In this document: positions 58,825-64,000 of the stretch, in pieces
Numbering within the stretch: the stretch's first letter is position 1
How the letters are laid out: each line of letters opens with the position of its first letter
NCBI RefSeq assembly: GCF_023898315.1
Contig: NC_064614.1
Coordinates: 497,132,109 to 497,196,108 of the forward strand
From: Schistocerca nitens
Lineage: Eukaryota; Arthropoda; Insecta; Orthoptera; Acrididae
Direction: 5' to 3'
DNA length: 64,000 nt
The notes under the pieces: generated by a model
Seen by the model: only the letters and a program-made list of their open reading frames with translations
What the model was told of the DNA's origin: nothing
Databases searched by the model: none
Position numbers and translations under genes: made by a program

Positions 58825-60228
58825 CACACATGACGGAAAAAAATCGCAGCACCAAAAAAGAAGTAATGTAGAGTTATGAAATTTCGGGAATACATTTGTC
58901 TGGGTAGCTAATTAACATTGCTATATCACTGTTTGTCCGCCCCTCGTGGTCTCGCGGTAGCGTTCTCGCTTCCCGAGCACGGGGTCCCGGGTTCGATTCC
59001 CGGCGGGGTCACGGATTTTTCCTGTCTCGAGATGACTGGGTGTTGTTGTGTCGTATTCATCATTATCATTCATCCCCATTACGGTCGGAGGAAGGCAACG
59101 GCAAACCACCTCCATTAGGACCTTGCCTAGTAAGGCGGTGCGGGTCTCCCGCATCGTTCCCCTACGCTCTGTAAAGAAGCATGGGACTTCATTTCCATTT
59201 TTTTTTCCATATCACTGTTTAATGTAAGCACAAGATTGAAAAAGTGAAATGCTGGTACCTTGCTAAACGGTGTAACCGCCACTCAAACGTGCATGCATTA
59301 TGTAGTACAGGTGCCGGATGTCAGTTTGTGGGAAGGAGTTTCATGCCTGTTGCACTTTGTCAGGCAGTGCAGAGATGGCTAATGCTGTTTGTGGATGACC
59401 CTGGAATTGTCGTCCAATAATGTCCCATATGTGCTCGACAGGAGTCAGATCTGGTGATCGAGCAGGTCAAGGCAACACGTCGATACTCCGTAGGGCATCT
59501 TGAGTTACAACAGCGGTATGTGGGCGAGAGTCATCCTGTTGAAAGACACTACCTGGAATGGTGTTCATGAATGACAGCTCAACAGTGAGAGTGATCCTCC
59601 TACCATATGAAATCACACCCGAGACCATAACTCCAGGTATCTACCACACAGACAAGTTGGTTGCAGGTCCACGACTGGCCTCCTCCTAACCAACGTATGG
59701 TCATCACTGGCACCGTGGCAGAACCAGGTTTCGTCAGAAAACACAAGATACCTCCAACCTACCCTCCACTGCCGGAGTCCGGTCGTCTTGTGACCGTATA
59801 TTCTTGGGACCATCGCAACAGCAATCATGTTCAGTGGCTACATACCTGCCAAGTCTTTCTGGAAAATCGCAGATGGAACATCCAGCGTCTCGTAGCCCTA
59901 TTACAGCACCTCGTTCAAAATCATTGAGGTGTTTATAATGGCGTCTTTGTTCCCTTAAAGACATTACTGACTGATATCAACTCAGCACGTCCAGTCTCTA
60001 AGGTAACTAACGCTCATGACCGTTACAGCGAGTATTTAAAGCTAACCTGATTTGCAGCCTCGTAGTGGCGCTAACGCCACTCTTCTGCTACTGGTGCGAA
60101 ATCTGAATAGACGTCGCCTTTCAGATGTAGAAACGCGCATACTAACTTTCGTTTGAGTCGCACGACTCCTTGGTGTTGCGAGTTGTTGTTGTGTGGTGGT
60201 TGTTTTTTTTTTTTTGTGCCAGTGTGTA
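58825..60228 (-). mobile_element. Tc1-like DNA transposon, minus strand, with SINE inside
   Basis: The left end (CACATGACGGAAAAAAATCG, from about 58827) and the right end (TTTTTTTGTGCCAGTGTG, to about 60227) are inverted counterparts. The transposase trace on the minus strand shows HLNDFERGAVIGLRDAGCS (59880-59940), YLVFSDETWFCHGASDDHT (59690-59750) and then WFI-type decay. A SINE at 58935-59208 lies near the 3' end. Many stops. The target TA is not preserved on the left. Confidence 0.72.
58935..59208 (+). mobile_element. tRNA-derived SINE, third family
   Basis: Flanked by ATATCACTGTTT at 58923-58934 and 59209-59220. The head has GGTCTCGCGGTAGCG (box A-like) and GGTTCGATTCC (box B), followed by a unique body and a T-rich 3' end (ATTTCCATTTTTTTTTCC). 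About 274 bp. Confidence 0.9.
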
Positions 60229-60398
60229 GCAATCTAATCACGACGCAATATCTGTATTTAAAAACCGTTATCTCGGAACCTGGTACATCAAATTAAGGGT
60301 TGCCTATGTAGCGGCTTCCAGGGGAACAAAAATTTAAATTTCAGTATTCTGCCCATTTATTGGCCAAATTTAAACATTTGAAATGTCATAATCTGCTC

Positions 60399-60594
60399 GC
60401 ATTCGGGAGGACAACGGTTCAATCCCGCGTCCGGCCATCCTGATTTAGGTTTTCCGTGATTTCCCTAAATCGCTTCAGGCAAATGCCGGGATGGTTCCTT
60501 TGAAAGGGCACGGCCGACTTCCTTACCCATCCCTCCCTAACCCGATGAGACCGATGACCTCACAGTTTGGTCTCCTCCTCCAAATTAACCCAAC
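60399..60594 (+). mobile_element. SINE, fourth family
   Basis: Flanked by TCATAATCTGCTC at 60386-60398 and 60595-60607. It contains a box B-like GGTTCAATCCC and the body CCATCCTGATTTAGGTTTTC. The tRNA head is shortened, so this is a 5'-truncated copy. Confidence 0.85.
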
Positions 60595-60635
60595 TCATAA
60601 TCTGCTCATTAAGAAATTCACTCTTATGTTACATA

Positions 60636-62057
60636 CACTCCTGGAAATTGAAATAAGAACACCGTGAATTCATTGTCCCAGGAAGGGGAAACTTTATTGA
60701 CACATTCCTGGGGTCAGATACATCACATGATCACACTGACAGAACCACAGGCACATAGACACAGGCAACAGAGCATGCACAATGTCGGCACTAGCACAGT
60801 GTATATCCACCTTTCGCAGCAATGCAGGCTGCTATTCTCCCATGGAGACGATCGTAGAGATGCTGGATGTAGTCCTGTGGAACGGCTTGCCATGCCATTT
60901 CCACCTGGCGCCTCAGTTGGACCAGCGTTCGTGCTGGACGTGCAGACCGCGTGAGACGACGCTTCATCCAGTCCCAAACATGCTCAATGGGGGACAGATC
61001 CGGAGATCTTGCTGGCCAGGGTAGTTGACTTACACCTTCTAGAGCACGTTGGGTGGCACGGGATACATGCGGACGTGCATTGTCCTGTTGGAACAGCAAG
61101 TTCCCTTGCCGGTCTAGGAATGGTAGAACGATGGGTTCGATGACGGTTTGGATGTACCGTGCACTATTCAGTGTCCCCTCGACGATCACCAGTGGTGTAC
61201 GGCCAGTGTAGGAGATCGCTCCCCACACCATGATGCCGGGTGTTGGCCCTGTGTGCCTCGGTCGTATGCAGTCCTGATTGTGGCGCTCACCTGCACGGCG
61301 CCAAACACGCATACGACCATCATTGGCACCAAGGCAGAAGCGACTCTCATCGCTGAAGACGACACGTCTCCATTCGTCCCTCCATTCACGCCTGTCGCGA
61401 CACCACTGGAGGCGGGCTGCACGATGTTGGGGCGTGAGCGGAAGACGGCCTAACGGTGTGCGGGACCGTAGCCCAGCTTCATGGAGACGGTTGCGAATGG
61501 TCCTCGCCGATACCCCAGGAGCAACAGTGTCCCTAATTTGCTGGGAAGTGGCGGTGCGGTCCCCTACGGCACTGCGTAGGATCCTACGGTCTTGGCGTGC
61601 ATCCGTGCGTCGCTGCGGTCCGGTCCCAGGTCGACGGGCACGTGCACCTTCCGCCGACCACTGGCGACAACATCGATGTACTGTGGAGGCCTCACGCCCC
61701 ACGTGTTGAGCAATTCGGCGGTACGTCCACCCGGCCTCCCGTATGCCCACTATACGCCCTCGCTCAAAGTCCGTCAACTGCACATACGGTTCACGTCCAC
61801 GCTGTCGCGGCATGCTACCAGTGTCAAAGACTGCGATGGAGCTCCGTATGCCACGGCAAACCGGCTGACACTGACGGCGGCGGTGCACAAATGCTGCGCA
61901 GCTAGCGCCATTCGACGGCCAACACCGCGGTTCCTGGTGTGTCCGCTGTGCCGTGCGTGTGATCATTGCTTGTACAGCCCTCTCGCAGTGTCCGGAGCAA
62001 GTATGGTGGGTCTGACACACCGGTGTCAATGTGTTCTTTTTTCCATTTCCAGGAGTG
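60636..62057 (-). mobile_element. full-length Tc1-like DNA transposon with intact gene
   Basis: The ends are matching inverted repeats: CACTCCTGGAAATTGAAATA at 60636 and its inverted counterpart ending AGGAGTG at 62057, which reads CACTCCTGGAAATGGAAAAA on the minus strand. TA is present on both sides (60634-60635, 62058-62059). It is 1422 bp long with one gene. It is the least decayed element in the window. Confidence 0.92.
60791..61813 (-). CDS. Tc1-like transposase, intact (340 aa)
   Basis: Cut-and-paste transposase acting in the nucleus on its own inverted ends. ATG at 61813-61811, stop TAG at 60793-60791. The frame is open further upstream to 62185, but the domain starts here and the upstream part lies partly outside the element. 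Residues 11-56 (LTDFERGRIVGIREAGWTYR) and about 71-115 form two helix-turn-helix units around a basic RRPGTGPQRRT linker. The DDE catalytic domain follows: D155 in VVFSDESRF, D244 in FQQDNARPH, E277 in SPIEHVW. 32 residues separate D244 and E277, fewer than the classical 34 of Tc1. The length matches the 330-345 aa of the family. With intact ends it may be autonomous. Confidence 0.92.
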   Translation of the reverse strand: MPRQRGREPYVQLTDFERGRIVGIREAGWTYRRIAQHVGREASTVHRCCRQWSAEGARARRPGTGPQRRTDARQDRRILRSAVGDRTATSQQIRDTVAPGVSARTIRNRLHEAGLRSRTPLGRLPLTPQHRAARLQWCRDRREWRDEWRRVVFSDESRFCLGANDGRMRVWRRAGERHNQDCIRPRHTGPTPGIMVWGAISYTGRTPLVIVEGTLNSARYIQTVIEPIVLPFLDRQGNLLFQQDNARPHVSRATQRALEGVSQLPWPARSPDLSPIEHVWDWMKRRLTRSARPARTLVQLRRQVEMAWQAVPQDYIQHLYDRLHGRIAACIAAKGGYTLC

Positions 62058-62059
62058 TA

Positions 62060-63601
62060 TTTAACTAAGCTCTTAGAGTTAGAAACTATGTGTTTGTCTT
62101 GAGGTAACGTAACTGACGGTGCACAAATGCCCGGCCTATATTCGTCCATTATTTGAGAATGAGAGCACTTAGTGAGTTCCAACAAACTTTACACATCATT
62201 TCAGACCTTTACGAATTTTTTTTTTCTTGCAGACACCCACCAAGAACTTTTTTCATCGCAGACACCCTCACAAAATGATGATAGAAAAAAAGTTTGTAGC
62301 TTACTATATTTCCGCTGTTTGTGCAGTCAAACTTCATCTCAAACTTCATCAAGCATGCCTATCCTGAATGTACCTGCCCAAATTATATTATTGTATGACA
62401 AATAATTCAGGAGATACGGCGTCATAAACATATAAATGAGAGAAAAACTAGTTTTGGCTTAAAATGTAGCGCAAATTACCGAGACTGTCTTGAGCATGTC
62501 ATTTTAAATTGCGGGCGACCGCAGCCAAATTTCCACATTTTGAATAAATTAATCCGCACTGGCTGTAGGATATTACAGCCATTCAGAATCCAGCAATTTC
62601 GGAGACCCAAAGGGTGATCGTAGAAAGCCGATCGACATTGTTTTTTTTTTTTTTTTTATAGCTTTACGAAATTATTGTGTCAAATGCTCTAAAGATTTTC
62701 ATTCCAGACAACTACTGTTGTACTTATGAACAAGGAGACGCCCAGGTAAGACATTGGACTCCCTATCTGCCCATGTTTTCTTTGATTTCCCTACATCGCT
62801 TGAGGAGAGTGTGCTTGTAGGCGATGATGGTATCTTTGAGATGATCTCGTTCTGCGTCCTTTCTCAATCAGATCTTGTACTCCGTCTCTAATGTCCTTCC
62901 TTCCCTTCTATTGCACCGTGGTCTCTTAAAATGGTACTCGAACTGTCGTTTAGATGGAATCATCGATTGAACTTAGAGCGTATTCGAGATCATTAACGCC
63001 AATACATTCTTTCCACTGCAACGTCTATGGGCTAAATTGAGCTAAGGAGCGTGTACCTTAATGCTTCAAAGTTGGAACCTACCTCTTGATTCTGCTTCTA
63101 AAACTTTTTTTTAAAAAAGGAAGTGGCTTCTAGGGGCACTGTGTACTCGCCGGAGATAAGTTTGCTTGAACGCAGGATAGCGTTGCCAATTTTACAGCTC
63201 ATTCTCAAGAACGACTATCTTGTTTCAACAGGAACATGAGTCAAGAGAAAGTAGCACTGTGGTGAATTGTGTTATTACTTTGTAATAACAACTGAATTTA
63301 TTATTGATAACCATCAAATACAGAACTTCATTGCGAAATCTGTGTGTATTGATATTGCGGTAGAACCGTTGCGACCAATCAGAAACGTCTTCATTAACCA
63401 GCAGTAGCTTCCTATTATCATAGAAGGATACAAATCTCTCCATTATCTCTTTTCTAATTGATAACATGGTCCATATGACAAGCCTACTGGATCAAGAACG
63501 CCGCTAGCATTGAAAATGTAACATCATCGGGTTTATAAAATAGTGCATATGCCCAGGAAACGTTGTTGAACCTTACACGAATGGCAGAAGCTAAGAGATA
63601 C
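62060..63601. other. no gene seen
   Basis: Contains a run of 18 T at about 62641-62658. No domain or element end was recognised; the minus frame at 63225-63467 is unassigned. Confidence 0.45.
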
Positions 63602-64000
63602 AGGGTGTCCCAAAAAAAAAAAAAACCGTCAAGCTTTAGCGTTAGGGTTGCTTATACCAAAACAAGAAAAAAAAATCAAGTAAACACGGTCTGTAAAGTT
63701 CATACCTTAAGAACTAGAGCTTTTGTTCGTGTTCCATACTATGAAACAAATCTCTTCTACTGCAAGGACTTTGCTTTCCGTATTTTGGGAGGAGGTAGCG
63801 TGGACATACGGTTTAAAATGCATACCTTAAGAGCCATGAACACTTGTTCATCTTCGCTAGTGTGAAATACATCTCTTCCACTGAACAAGTGATCCTAGCT
63901 CTTGAAGTATGCGTTTTAGAAACCCATGTTTACAAGACTTTTTTTCTTGTTTTGACGTAAGGAACCTGTCCCTAAAGCTTGTTGGAGGTTTTTGGGTCAC
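63602..64000. mobile_element. fold-back MITE-like element, cut by the window edge
   Basis: It starts CAGGGTGTCCCAAAA, an end type of many insect DNA-transposon derivatives. AGCTTTAGCG...CCAAAACAAGAAAAAAAA near the left end is inverted at 63935-63990 (CTTGTTTTGACGTAAGG, then CCTAAAGCTTG). Internal sub-repeats beginning CATACCTTAAGA occur at 63702 and 63821. No protein. Confidence 0.65.

Noticed and set aside
61592-62068. 158-codon plus-strand frame
   Set aside because: Antisense shadow of the intact transposase and its flank.
61814-62185. N-terminal extension of the intact transposase frame
   Set aside because: It crosses the element end at 62057 and has no domain; the family start fits the ATG at 61813.
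1-64000. CRISPR arrays, operons, ribosome-binding sites, rRNA
   Set aside because: Nothing of the kind is visible; sequence is clearly eukaryotic and repeat-dominated.

Overview
This window looks like a piece of a large, repeat-dominated insect genome, most likely an orthopteran of the Schistocerca type. The evidence is the set of tRNA-derived SINE families with clear target-site duplications, the mix of Penelope-like, Tc1-like, RTE-like and jockey/CR1-like elements, and the absence of any compact operon-like gene arrangement. The species assignment is inference from remembered repeat families. Almost every long open frame here belongs to a mobile element, and nearly all of those are broken.

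Layout. 1-684: 3' end of a piggyBac element, ending at a TTAA. 751-6690: an AT-rich, virus-like block with a secreted matrix-metalloproteinase gene (signal peptide, cysteine switch, zinc site, hemopexin repeats) followed by a protein-primed family B DNA polymerase of Polinton/Maverick type. Both genes are decayed, and the polymerase carries a chimeric SINE. 9370-15384 and 21900-29300: a cluster of Penelope-like elements (PLEs) with GIY-YIG endonuclease remnants, head-to-head inverted tails, and small hammerhead-ribozyme-like cores. 16454-17654: a Tc1-like element. 20800-21880, 24010-26040 and 30440-31780: non-LTR retrotransposon remnants.

About 33.7-34.13 kb: a CpG-rich, CCAAT-containing stretch followed by a candidate first coding exon of a host gene. 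It encodes a 25-codon signal-peptide-like sequence, has an in-frame stop upstream, and ends at a canonical splice donor. If real, the rest of the window (34.1-64 kb) could be its first intron. CpG is strongly depleted on the left of about 33 kb and much commoner on the right, so the exon sits close to a compositional boundary.

36.5-64 kb: more non-LTR fragments (36.55-37.79, 44.78-46.68, 51.6-53.0 kb), a mariner-type transposase remnant (39.96-41.03 kb), a Mutator-like transposase pseudogene (55.76-57.88 kb) interrupted by a SINE, a 71-bp tandem duplication and a 50-bp-arm hairpin, three related Tc1-like elements (49.98, 58.83 and 60.64 kb), many SINEs, and a fold-back MITE at the right edge. 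The Tc1-like element at 60636-62057 has perfect-looking ends, TA duplications and an intact 340-codon transposase, so it is the only apparently full-length protein gene in the window. No rRNA, functional tRNA, CRISPR or bacterial feature was seen.
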